Positions 1-5,814 of a stretch of DNA of 6,158 nucleotides are shown here, piece after piece. Below the pieces are notes generated by a model, which saw nothing but the letters and a program-made list of their open reading frames with translations, was not told the DNA's origin and ran no database searches. The translations under genes and the position numbers were made by a program. This DNA is from Bdellovibrio sp. ZAP7 (GTDB taxonomy: Bacteria; Bacteroidota; Bacteroidia; Flavobacteriales; Flavobacteriaceae): positions 1 to 6,158 of the forward strand of contig CALPKO020000095.1 in assembly GCA_943324165.2 (NCBI GenBank), written 5' to 3'. Position 1 is the stretch's first letter, and each line of letters opens with the position of its first letter.

Positions 1-390
1 CGAACCGCCAAGCCCAACCGTTAATGAGCTAGTTACAATTTGTGCATACATTTGTTTTTTTGGAATGATGCTTGCTTTTTTCGCAACCGCATACAAAATT
101 TGTGAAGTTCCTTTTTCAATGCTTCCGCCAAGTACTTTTTTCACAACGAAAACAGTCAATAAAATGCCTATTATTGGAAAAATACTGTTGATGAAACTCA
201 ATTTCAAAATCCCGTTAATGTACGTTGCAAATTCAAAAACTTTATGGGCAAAGGTTTTTAAAACAATCACTGCAAACGCTGAAGAAATCCCAACTAAAAC
301 ACTCGATAAAAAGATAAACTGTTTGCTCGTCAACCTATTTTGTGACCAAACCAATAAGTTTTCAAATTTATTTATAATTTTTTTGAACAT
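1..390 (-). CDS. ClC-family chloride channel/antiporter, N-terminal part
   Basis: This is the 5' part of a gene running off the left edge: 130 codons from an ATG at 388-390 with no stop. The product would be an inner-membrane ClC chloride channel or Cl-/H+ antiporter. A short basic amphipathic start (residues 1-22) precedes a hydrophobic segment at about 24-46, matching helix A, and another at about 62-86, matching helices B/C. GGSIEKGTSQI (88-98) sits where ClC proteins carry the GSGIP selectivity segment, but the canonical GSGIP is not kept. The visible end, SSLTVGLGGS (121-130), matches the lead-in to the GREGP-type motif, so the gating glutamate lies just outside the window. The assignment rests on recalled resemblance to ClC proteins of Bacteroidetes. 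Transport mode (channel or antiporter) cannot be decided. It is transcribed divergently from the HMG-CoA lyase gene. Confidence 0.8.
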   Translation of the reverse strand, partial: MFKKIINKFENLLVWSQNRLTSKQFIFLSSVLVGISSAFAVIVLKTFAHKVFEFATYINGILKLSFINSIFPIIGILLTVFVVKKVLGGSIEKGTSQILYAVAKKASIIPKKQMYAQIVTSSLTVGLGGS

Positions 391-466
391 AGTGTCAAAT
401 CAGCTACTTAAGAGTATAATTATAGTATTGTAAATCAATATTTTAAGTATACACAAAATTTTGAAA

Positions 467-474
467 CAAAGTTA
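467..474 (-). promoter_or_regulatory. Candidate -7 box for the ClC gene
   Basis: On the minus strand this reads TAACTTTG, an exact match to the Bacteroidetes -7 consensus TAnnTTTG, and it would give a leader of about 70 bases before the ATG at 390. The best upstream TTTG is only 13 bases away, shorter than the usual 17-23, so the -33 half is not convincing. In DNA this AT-rich, a few exact matches are expected by chance. Confidence 0.25.
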
Positions 475-637
475 TCAAAATTAAATACAAAATCAGTTAT
501 GTTTTGTTGAAATCAAATTTAAAACTAAAATATTAATTTATATACCAATATTTTTACTTAACATATCATCTAAAAAGCAATATTGTTTTTTAATTTCCAT
601 AAAATCTCACTAATTTAGCCAATGAAAAATACAGCAA

Positions 638-1504
638 TTGAATCAAACTATCAAAATTATTGAATGTCCGCGCGATGCTATGCAAGGCATCAAACCTTTT
701 ATTCCAACAGACCGAAAAGTGGCTTATATTCAGTCTCTTTTGCGTGTAGGGTTTGATAGTATCGATGTTGGTAGTTTTGTTTCTCCAAAAGCTATTCCGC
801 AAATGCAGGACACCAAAATGGTTTTACAACAATTAGATTTGACTGCGACTAAAAGCAAATTGTTGGCCATTATTGCCAATACTCAAGGTGCAATTTTAGC
901 TGCTGAACACAGGGAAATACAATATTTAGGGTTTCCATTTTCGATTTCGGAGAATTTTCAAATGCGCAACACTCATAAAACAATTGCAGAATCGATTGTA
1001 ACCTTGCAGGAAATCCTTGAAATTGCCTATAAATCAAATAAAGAGGTGGTTGCTTATCTTTCAATGGGATTTGGAAATCCTTATGGTGACCCGTGGAATG
1101 TTGAAATTGTTAGTGAATGGACAGAAAAATTATCGAAATTGGGCGTGAAAATTTTGTCACTTTCTGATACTGTGGGCAGTTCAACACCAGAAATAATCAG
1201 TTATTTGTTTTCTAATCTAATTCCAAAATATCCCCAAATTGAATTTGGAGCCCATTTGCATACCACTCCAGACAAATGGTTTGAAAAAGTAGATGCTGCA
1301 TATCAAAACGGTTGCCGGCGATTTGATGGAGCGATTCAAGGATTTGGCGGATGCCCAATGGCAACTGATAATTTAACAGGAAATATGCCAACCGAAAAGC
1401 TATTATCTTATTTTACTTCCAAGAAAGAAAACACCAACGCCAGCCCAATGAGTTTTGAAAGTGCTTATAATGAAGCTACTAAATTATTCAGGGAATTTCA
1501 TTAA
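638..1504 (+). CDS. Hydroxymethylglutaryl-CoA lyase
   Basis: A 288-residue enzyme of the DRE-TIM metallolyase (HMGL-like) family that splits HMG-CoA into acetoacetate and acetyl-CoA, the last step of leucine breakdown, in the cytoplasm. Visible signatures: IIECPRDAMQ (7-16) with the catalytic Arg12 and metal-binding Asp13; SFVSPKAIPQM (46-56); SLSDTVGSSTP (174-184) with Asp177; the metal-binding HLH pair His206/His208; GGCP (237-240) with the catalytic-loop Cys239; TGN with Asn249; and TEKL with Glu253. The residue equivalent to human Glu72 appears to be Asp43. The start is a TTG: an in-frame TGA at 623-625 rules out any upstream start in this frame except a rare ATA, and the TTG start places the PRD motif where the family has it. 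An out-of-frame ATG at 622 opens only 13 codons. There is no Shine-Dalgarno sequence. A near-consensus -7 box (TAATTTAG, 611-618) lies just upstream. The 3' end overlaps rdgB tail-to-tail. Confidence 0.92.
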   Translation: MNQTIKIIECPRDAMQGIKPFIPTDRKVAYIQSLLRVGFDSIDVGSFVSPKAIPQMQDTKMVLQQLDLTATKSKLLAIIANTQGAILAAEHREIQYLGFPFSISENFQMRNTHKTIAESIVTLQEILEIAYKSNKEVVAYLSMGFGNPYGDPWNVEIVSEWTEKLSKLGVKILSLSDTVGSSTPEIISYLFSNLIPKYPQIEFGAHLHTTPDKWFEKVDAAYQNGCRRFDGAIQGFGGCPMATDNLTGNMPTEKLLSYFTSKKENTNASPMSFESAYNEATKLFREFH

Positions 1505-2081
1505 TATGATTTTGATTTAAAAAATCAATTAATGCTTGGGTTGCCTTTCCTCTGTGGCTAATTTTGTTTTTTAATTCTAAATCCAATTCGGCAAAGGTTT
1601 TATTGTAGTGCTCGGGTTTAAAAATCGGATCATAACCAAAACCCAAATCCCCTCTTTGTTCAGTGGTAATTTCGCCTTTTGCAATGCCAGTAAAAAGGTG
1701 CTGTTTTCCACGAACATTCAAAGCGATTACGGTTTTAAATTGTGCTGATCTATTGCTTTTGGCTTTCAAATTGTCCAACAATTTATTCATGTTGTCGTTG
1801 GCATTTTTATGTTCTCCTGCATATCTTGCTGAAAATACTCCGGGATCGCCATTCAAAACTTCCACTTCTAAACCTGTATCATCTGCAAAACAATCAAAGC
1901 CATATTTTTGTGTAACGTAATTGGCTTTCAAAATAGCATTTCCTTCAATGGTTAAAGCGGTTTCTTGTATTTCTTCAAAACAGCCAATGCTCTCTAAACT
2001 AATGATTTTAATGTTTTTCGGAAGCATACTTTGAATTTCAAAAATTTTGTTGGGATTGTTTGTTGCAAATACGATTTTCAT
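1488..2081 (-). CDS. rdgB: RdgB/HAM1-family dITP/XTP pyrophosphatase
   Basis: A 197-residue protein, the same length as E. coli RdgB, of the Ham1/ITPase family. It hydrolyses non-canonical purine nucleotides (dITP, ITP, XTP) to the monophosphate plus pyrophosphate, keeping deaminated bases out of DNA and RNA. Family marks are all present: the N-terminal substrate loop TNNPNK (7-12), the Glu in IEGNAILKA (45-53), the metal/catalytic segment FADDTGLEVE (65-74) with Asp67/Asp68, GVFSARYAG (81-89), GFGYDPIF (147-154) and the base-recognition SHR (175-177). It starts at the ATG at 2079-2081, directly before the conserved first strand KIVFATNN. It converges on the HMG-CoA lyase gene, and the last codons of each overlap by 17 bases, leaving no room for a separate terminator between them. 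It is transcribed divergently from the small membrane ORF. Confidence 0.96.
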   Translation of the reverse strand: MKIVFATNNPNKIFEIQSMLPKNIKIISLESIGCFEEIQETALTIEGNAILKANYVTQKYGFDCFADDTGLEVEVLNGDPGVFSARYAGEHKNANDNMNKLLDNLKAKSNRSAQFKTVIALNVRGKQHLFTGIAKGEITTEQRGDLGFGYDPIFKPEHYNKTFAELDLELKNKISHRGKATQALIDFLNQNHINEIP

Positions 2082-2089
2082 ACATTGAT

Positions 2090-2128
2090 GGAATTACGTT
2101 TGTTTTTGTAAGTTTTAATAACAATTCC
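2090..2128. repeat. Imperfect inverted repeat in the rdgB leader
   Basis: GGAATTACGTT (2090-2100) is matched by AACAATTCC (2120-2128) on the opposite strand, with a 2-base bulge and a 19-base T-rich loop. It lies 9 bases upstream of the rdgB start and could be a leader hairpin or operator. The arms are AT-rich and short, so chance is quite possible. Confidence 0.25.
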
Positions 2129-2154
2129 GTAACTTTCTTGATTTAACAATTGGT

Positions 2155-2162
2155 TAGTTTTG
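2155..2162 (+). promoter_or_regulatory. Candidate -7 box for the 46-codon ORF
   Basis: TAGTTTTG matches TAnnTTTG exactly and sits 30 bases before the ATG at 2192. Possible upstream elements are a TTG ending at 2140 (14-base gap) or CTTTC ending at 2137 (17-base gap). A second, weaker box, TAACTTTC (2130-2137), has a TTTG 21 bases upstream. Together they modestly support transcription to the right here. Confidence 0.3.
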
Positions 2163-2191
2163 TTCGTTCAAAGCAATTAAAATTATAAAAA

Positions 2192-2332
2192 ATGAAAAAC
2201 TTTACTACTAAAAAATATTCAAGAGATAATTTCCATCGTTTTCACTCGAACAGAAACATCATTTCGATTGCTATTTTGTTTATTTATTTAGTATTTACTT
2301 ATTTTTATTTGTCCAATTTTAAAATAAACTAA
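2192..2332 (+). CDS. Small single-span membrane protein (hypothetical)
   Basis: A 46-codon ORF in the gap between two minus-strand genes, not a recognised family. Residues 1-22 are polar and basic (MKNFTTKKYSR, then several His, Arg and Asn). Residues 23-41 are almost wholly hydrophobic and aromatic (Ile, Leu, Phe, Tyr, Val), enough for one transmembrane helix, and a short SNFKIN tail follows. The positive-inside rule would put the N-terminus in the cytoplasm. Support for a real gene: an A-rich ATAAAAAATG start typical of Bacteroidetes, a clean polar/hydrophobic division, a candidate -7 box 30 bases upstream, and no overlap with other genes. Against it: AT-rich non-coding DNA readily encodes Phe/Ile/Tyr/Leu runs, and no homologue comes to mind. 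Confidence 0.45.
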   Translation: MKNFTTKKYSRDNFHRFHSNRNIISIAILFIYLVFTYFYLSNFKIN

Positions 2333-2341
2333 ATCTAAAAT

Positions 2342-2375
2342 TATTCGTTTTGTACAAATGGCTTAGCTTCGAATA
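2342..2375. terminator. Possible weak terminator hairpin next to the NYN gene stop
   Basis: TATTCG (2342-2347) and CGAATA (2370-2375) form a 6-base stem with a 22-base loop, directly beyond the NYN gene stop and 9 bases after the small ORF stop. On the minus strand it is followed by AATTTTAGATTT, not a clean U-run. The loop contains the palindrome TTTGTACAAA. Confidence 0.22.
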
Positions 2376-3143
2376 TTAACTGAATCTTAATCGCACAAAA
2401 ACATGTTTAATGCCTTTTTTATCTGAATCTCTTTCGTCGATTTCTAAAATATCCGACATCGATTTAAGCATTGGCGTTAGTTTTGAAAACCCATAATTTC
2501 GTGGGTCAAATTCGGGTTTTTTCTTCACAATCAAATTGCCTACATCTCCCAAAAATGCCCAACCATCTTCGTCGCCTATAGCTTCTAAAGTGGCTTCAAT
2601 CAATTCGATCGTTTGACTATCAATTTTTATAGCAACTTCTTTTTCTATTGGTTTTTTGTTGCCAATATTTGTTGAAGGTTTAGGTGTTTTTTTAGCAATT
2701 GCACCATCTAAAACTTCAATATAAATAAACCTGTCACAAGCAACAATAAAAGAATTAGGTGTTTTTTTCTCGCCAATTCCAATTACTTTCATGCCGGATT
2801 CTCTCAGTCGAATGGCTAAACGTGTAAAATCGGAATCGCTCGATACGATACAAAAACCATCTACTTTTTCTGAATACAAAAGATCCATGGCATCAATAAT
2901 CATGGCGGAATCAGATGAATTTTTCCCCACCGTGTAGCTATATTGTTGAATAGGAGTAATGGCGTGCTCCAACAAAACGGACTTCCAGCCGTTGGCATTT
3001 GGCTTGGTCCAATCGGCATAAATTCTCTTAGTAGTTGGTGTGCCAAATTTTGCAATTTCTTCCATCATTCCTTTTACATTGCTGTATGGTACGTTGTCGG
3101 CATCTATCAAAACCGCTAATTTAAGTTCTTTGCTTGTGGACAT
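2376..3143 (-). CDS. NYN-domain (LabA/PIN-like) protein with C-terminal OST-HTH/LOTUS domain
   Basis: A 255-residue protein with two domains. Residues 8-146 form a NYN domain, a PIN-like fold of metal-dependent ribonucleases. The acidic residues expected for metal binding are present: Asp14 and Asp16 in VLIDADNVP, Asp78 in NSSDSAMIIDAMDLL with Asp84, and Asp103/Asp105 in IVSSDSDF. A charged Lys/Pro-rich linker (about 150-173) leads to an OST-HTH/LOTUS domain (about 176-255) with the typical GWAFLGDVGNLI and the FDPRNYGFSKLTPML segment; such domains bind RNA, including G-quadruplexes in studied cases. A cytoplasmic RNA-processing or decay role is therefore likely, but the substrate is unknown. 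The ATG at 3141-3143 is favoured because the first strand (KLAVLIDADN) follows after only seven residues. It stands alone on its strand, with tandem candidate -7 boxes upstream. Confidence 0.9.
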   Translation of the reverse strand: MSTSKELKLAVLIDADNVPYSNVKGMMEEIAKFGTPTTKRIYADWTKPNANGWKSVLLEHAITPIQQYSYTVGKNSSDSAMIIDAMDLLYSEKVDGFCIVSSDSDFTRLAIRLRESGMKVIGIGEKKTPNSFIVACDRFIYIEVLDGAIAKKTPKPSTNIGNKKPIEKEVAIKIDSQTIELIEATLEAIGDEDGWAFLGDVGNLIVKKKPEFDPRNYGFSKLTPMLKSMSDILEIDERDSDKKGIKHVFVRLRFS

Positions 3144-3219
3144 AATTTTAATAATTTAATATAATTTTAAATTGATTTAGCATTTTTTATAGAATGGTAA
3201 AAGCAATTCTAAACCATTT

Positions 3220-3235
3220 CAAAAGTACAAAACTA
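3220..3235 (-). promoter_or_regulatory. Tandem candidate -7 boxes for the NYN gene
   Basis: Read on the minus strand this is TAGTTTTGTACTTTTG, two exact TAnnTTTG boxes end to end, about 75 bases upstream of the NYN start. No TTTG occurs at the usual 17-23 base distance upstream, so a full promoter is not established. The doubling is less likely by chance than one box. Confidence 0.35.
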
Positions 3236-3379
3236 AATTGATAAACTCCCTGCTAATTTTTTGATAGGAGTACGGATGAATATTTGATGGCGTAATTGCT
3301 TTAGAAAAAGCTTTTAACCATTTCATATTATTTGAAGAAAAAGAATTGGTGGACTGAAAAATTAATTGACTAAAACAAT

Positions 3380-3387
3380 TATATTTG
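3380..3387 (+). promoter_or_regulatory. Candidate -7 box for glgB
   Basis: TATATTTG matches TAnnTTTG exactly. Transcription from it would give a leader of about 110 bases containing the whole inverted repeat at 3415-3479. No good -33 TTTG is seen at the normal spacing. Confidence 0.3.
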
Positions 3388-3414
3388 TTAACTATAAATG
3401 ATTATCCCACGATA

Positions 3415-3479
3415 AAATCACCTTTTCAAAATGATGTTCGTGAAGTTGAATTTAAAAATGCTCAAAGGAAAAGTGATTT
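3415..3479 (+). promoter_or_regulatory. Stem-loop in the glgB leader
   Basis: AAATCACCTTTTC (3415-3427) pairs with GAAAAGTGATTT (3468-3479), giving 12 base pairs interrupted by a single bulged C, with a 40-base loop. It ends 24 bases before the glgB ATG. It could be a cis-acting leader element controlling glgB translation or transcript stability, or an inverted binding site for a regulator. No known riboswitch is recognised, and no U-run follows, so it is not a simple terminator. A 16-codon ORF (3431-3481) lies inside it. Confidence 0.4.
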
Positions 3480-3503
3480 AAGGTTATAATATTCAACAAT
3501 AGC

Positions 3504-5408
3504 ATGAACAAAGTACAATCATATTCTCTTTTTACCGATTTTGATATCCATCTATTTAAAGCAGGAAAACACTTTCGGTTGTATGAAAAATTAGGAGCGC
3601 ATCTGATCGAAGTCGATGGCATTCAAGGCGTTTATTTTGCGGTTTGGGCGCCGACGGCACATTCGGTTTCTGTAGTTGGCGATTTTAATTATTGGACGCA
3701 AGGCGAACACCCATTGCAAGTGCGTTGGGATGCTTCGGGTATTTGGGAGGGTTTTATTCCGTATGTACAAAAAGGCACTAGCTATAAATATAAAATCCAA
3801 TCGAATAACGGCGGAATTATTACCGAAAAAGCAGATCCATTTGCGCTTTATTGTGAACATCCTCCTCACACGGCATCTGTTGTTTGGGATTTAGATTATA
3901 AATGGAATGACAAAAAATGGATGGACAACCGGCCGGATAAAAATGCCCTCGACAAACCCTATTCTGTTTACGAAGTGCATTTGGGTTCTTGGAAACGCAA
4001 TGCAGAAGGTAAGTTTTTAACGTATCTTGAATTGGCTGACGATTTGGTCAATTATGTAAAAGCAACTGGTTTTACGCACGTTGAGTTGATGCCCATAATG
4101 GAATATCCTTACGACCCTTCTTGGGGTTATCAGTTGGTGGGTTATTTTGCGCCAACTTCTCGCTTTGGGAAACCACAAGATTTGATGTTTTTGATAGACC
4201 AATTTCACGCAGCTGGCATTGGTGTAATTCTCGATTGGGTGCCTTCTCATTTTCCAGAAGATGCGCATGGACTTGGTTTTTTTGATGGTTCACATCTTTT
4301 TGAACATCCTGATAGAAAGAAAGGTTACCATCCCGATTGGAAAAGTTTGGTTTTTAATTATGGTCGCAACGAAGTACGTTCGTTTTTGATAAGCAATGCC
4401 ATTTTTTGGCTTCAAAACTACCATATCGACGGACTTCGCGTTGATGCAGTAGCTTCTATGTTGTACCTAGACTATTCTCGAAATGATGGCGAATGGGAAC
4501 CTAATATTTATGGTGGTAGAGAAAATTTAGAGACCATTAGTTTCTTAAAAGATTTTAACGAAGTGGTTTATTCGGATTTTAATGGCGTGCAGACCATTGC
4601 AGAAGAGAGCACCAGTTTCCCTATGGTTTCTCGACCAACTTTTGATGGAGGACTTGGTTTTGGTATGAAATGGATGATGGGGTGGATGCACGATACACTC
4701 CAATATTTTCAGACAGACTCTGTTTACCGTAAATACCACCAAAATGATTTGACTTTTTCTGCCACTTATGCGTTTTCAGAAAATTTTATGTTGCCTTTTT
4801 CTCATGATGAAGTAGTTTATGGCAAAAAATCTATTTTAGGAAGAATGACGGGTGATGAATGGCAACGATTCGCTAATTTGCGTTTGCTTTATGGTTATAT
4901 GTTTACGCATCCTGGTACAAAATTACTGTTTATGGGATGTGAATTCGGACAATCGTCTGAATGGAATTTTGAAGGCAGTTTAGATTGGAAATTGCTTGAA
5001 TTGCGTTACCACGATGGCATCAAAAAAGTGGTTACCGATTTAAATGCTTTATACAAAAATCAACCTGCTTTGTTTGAAAAACAATTTAGTGCAGAAGGTT
5101 TTGAATGGATTGACTATACCGACCATCAAAACGCGGTGATGTCTTATATCCGAAAAGGAAATAACCCGGAAGAGCATTTGGTAGTCGTTTGTAATTTCAC
5201 GCCTGTAGTGCAAGCAAATTACCGCGTTGGTATTCCTACAAAAAGGAAATTAACGCAAATTTTCAATACAGACGATACCATTTATGCCGGAAGCGGAGTT
5301 ACCAATGCCAATTCAATCGTTATTGAAGATGAGCCATGGAATGGAAGACCTTTTTCTGCCGAAATCGTTCTGCCACCATTGAGTATTGTAGTTTTTAAAA
5401 TAGAATAG
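3504..5408 (+). CDS. glgB: 1,4-alpha-glucan (glycogen) branching enzyme GlgB
   Basis: A 634-residue cytoplasmic GH13 enzyme that cuts alpha-1,4-glucan chains and rejoins them as alpha-1,6 branches in glycogen. Domains: a CBM48 beta-sandwich at about 40-105 (VYFAVWAPTAHSVSVVGDFN), the GH13 catalytic barrel at about 150-530, and a C-terminal beta domain from about 535. The four GH13 regions are readable: DWVPSHF (244-250); GLRVDAVASM with nucleophile Asp314; TIAEEST with acid/base Glu367; and PFSHDEVVYG with His434 and transition-state Asp435. YEVHLGSW (156-163) is typical of branching enzymes. E. coli GlgB has 728 residues; this one lacks the extra N-terminal module, as in shorter bacterial forms, and looks complete. 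The start is the first ATG after an in-frame TGA upstream. No glgC, glgA or other glycogen gene adjoins it, and a terminator-like hairpin follows, suggesting its own transcript. Confidence 0.97.
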   Translation: MNKVQSYSLFTDFDIHLFKAGKHFRLYEKLGAHLIEVDGIQGVYFAVWAPTAHSVSVVGDFNYWTQGEHPLQVRWDASGIWEGFIPYVQKGTSYKYKIQSNNGGIITEKADPFALYCEHPPHTASVVWDLDYKWNDKKWMDNRPDKNALDKPYSVYEVHLGSWKRNAEGKFLTYLELADDLVNYVKATGFTHVELMPIMEYPYDPSWGYQLVGYFAPTSRFGKPQDLMFLIDQFHAAGIGVILDWVPSHFPEDAHGLGFFDGSHLFEHPDRKKGYHPDWKSLVFNYGRNEVRSFLISNAIFWLQNYHIDGLRVDAVASMLYLDYSRNDGEWEPNIYGGRENLETISFLKDFNEVVYSDFNGVQTIAEESTSFPMVSRPTFDGGLGFGMKWMMGWMHDTLQYFQTDSVYRKYHQNDLTFSATYAFSENFMLPFSHDEVVYGKKSILGRMTGDEWQRFANLRLLYGYMFTHPGTKLLFMGCEFGQSSEWNFEGSLDWKLLELRYHDGIKKVVTDLNALYKNQPALFEKQFSAEGFEWIDYTDHQNAVMSYIRKGNNPEEHLVVVCNFTPVVQANYRVGIPTKRKLTQIFNTDDTIYAGSGVTNANSIVIEDEPWNGRPFSAEIVLPPLSIVVFKIE

Positions 5409-5412
5409 CATA

Positions 5413-5443
5413 TAGTTTTAGTTCAACGCGAACTTCGAAACTA
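5413..5443 (+). terminator. Likely glgB terminator hairpin
   Basis: Beginning 5 bases after the glgB stop, TAGTTT pairs with AAACTA and, inside it, AGTTC pairs with GAACT around the loop AACGC. One T bulges on the left and TCG on the right. The hairpin is followed by ATTATTTTCTG, a moderately T-rich tail, consistent with an intrinsic terminator. Confidence 0.5.
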
Positions 5444-5568
5444 ATTATTTTCTGTTAAAGTTAATATTTAAAACAGGACGTAAAATTATTCTACCAAATA
5501 TACTCATTATTGAAACTTCATTTTTAAGTCGAGTTCCCAAGCAATTCTTATCGCTTTTCATCAAGAAT

Positions 5569-5604
5569 AGCGCAAAGGCTAGGAGACATTTACGCAGCTT
5601 TTCA
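5569..5604. repeat. Hairpin repeat copy 1 (GGAGACA loop)
   Basis: AGCGCAAA (5569-5576) and TTTACGCAGCT (5589-5599) form a stem with small bulges around the loop GGCTAGGAGACA. The 23 bases 5582-5604 match 5683-5705 at 20 of 23 positions, 101 bases away. A smaller hairpin at 5541-5571 adjoins it. Confidence 0.5.
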
Positions 5605-5636
5605 AATCATTTTACCTTGCTGAAATTGGTTAACTT

Positions 5637-5735
5637 TTTGCCCAGCTAGTTTCTTTAGGTAAGCTTATGTTGCACGAAGTTTGGAGACATTCGCGCAGCA
5701 TTTCAGAGGATGAACTCTTTGCTAAGCTGGGCAAA
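5637..5735. repeat. Hairpin repeat copy 2, 99-base two-stem element
   Basis: The outer arms TTTGCCCAGCT (5637-5647) and AGCTGGGCAAA (5725-5735) are perfectly complementary over 11 bases. An inner stem, TGTTGCACGAA (5668-5678) with TTCGCGCAGCA (5690-5700), pairs at 10 of 11 positions including one G-T, and its loop GTTTGGAGACA ends in the same seven bases as copy 1. Two coaxial stems with a shared loop sequence point to a folded repeat or RNA, not chance. A 23-codon ORF (5667-5738) covers it but is probably incidental. The family is not identified; a dispersed Bacteroidetes intergenic repeat is the likeliest reading. Confidence 0.6.
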
Positions 5736-5814
5736 TAATAAAGTTGTAAAAATTACTATTATAATGTTTTTCATTGATTAAATCTTGTGTTTTTCCAAGT
5801 TTCAGTGATAATGT

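Larger units (their letters stand above)
3144..3503. other. 360-base intergenic region between the NYN gene and glgB
   Basis: AT-rich divergent promoter region. It holds tandem -7-like boxes facing left (3220-3235), one facing right (3380-3387), a strong inverted repeat near glgB (3415-3479), and a short direct repeat, AACCATTTCA, at 3212-3221 and 3316-3325. A 35-codon minus-strand ORF (3219-3326, beginning MKWLKAFSKAI) is present but unconvincing. I see no RNA gene or mobile element. Confidence 0.6.

Noticed and set aside
65..433. 122-codon plus-strand ORF
   Set aside because: It is antisense to the ClC gene; the minus-strand frame shows a clear membrane protein with ClC motifs, while this frame shows no family resemblance.
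590..802. 70-codon minus-strand ORF over the HMG-CoA lyase start
   Set aside because: Shadow of the conserved lyase frame, no recognisable motif.
1663..1920. 85-codon plus-strand ORF inside rdgB
   Set aside because: Antisense shadow; all RdgB motifs lie in the minus-strand frame.
3219..3326. 35-codon minus-strand ORF beginning MKWLKAFSKAI
   Set aside because: Could be a small gene but has no near promoter, overlaps the candidate -7 boxes of the NYN gene, and no family is recognised; kept only as a remark.
3431..3481. 16-codon ORF in the glgB leader as a leader peptide
   Set aside because: No run of regulatory codons and no attenuator-type terminator follows; the inverted repeat is the better-supported feature.
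5667..5738. 23-codon ORF inside hairpin repeat copy 2
   Set aside because: It coincides with a two-stem palindrome, and the related copy 1 has no comparable start, so it is probably incidental.
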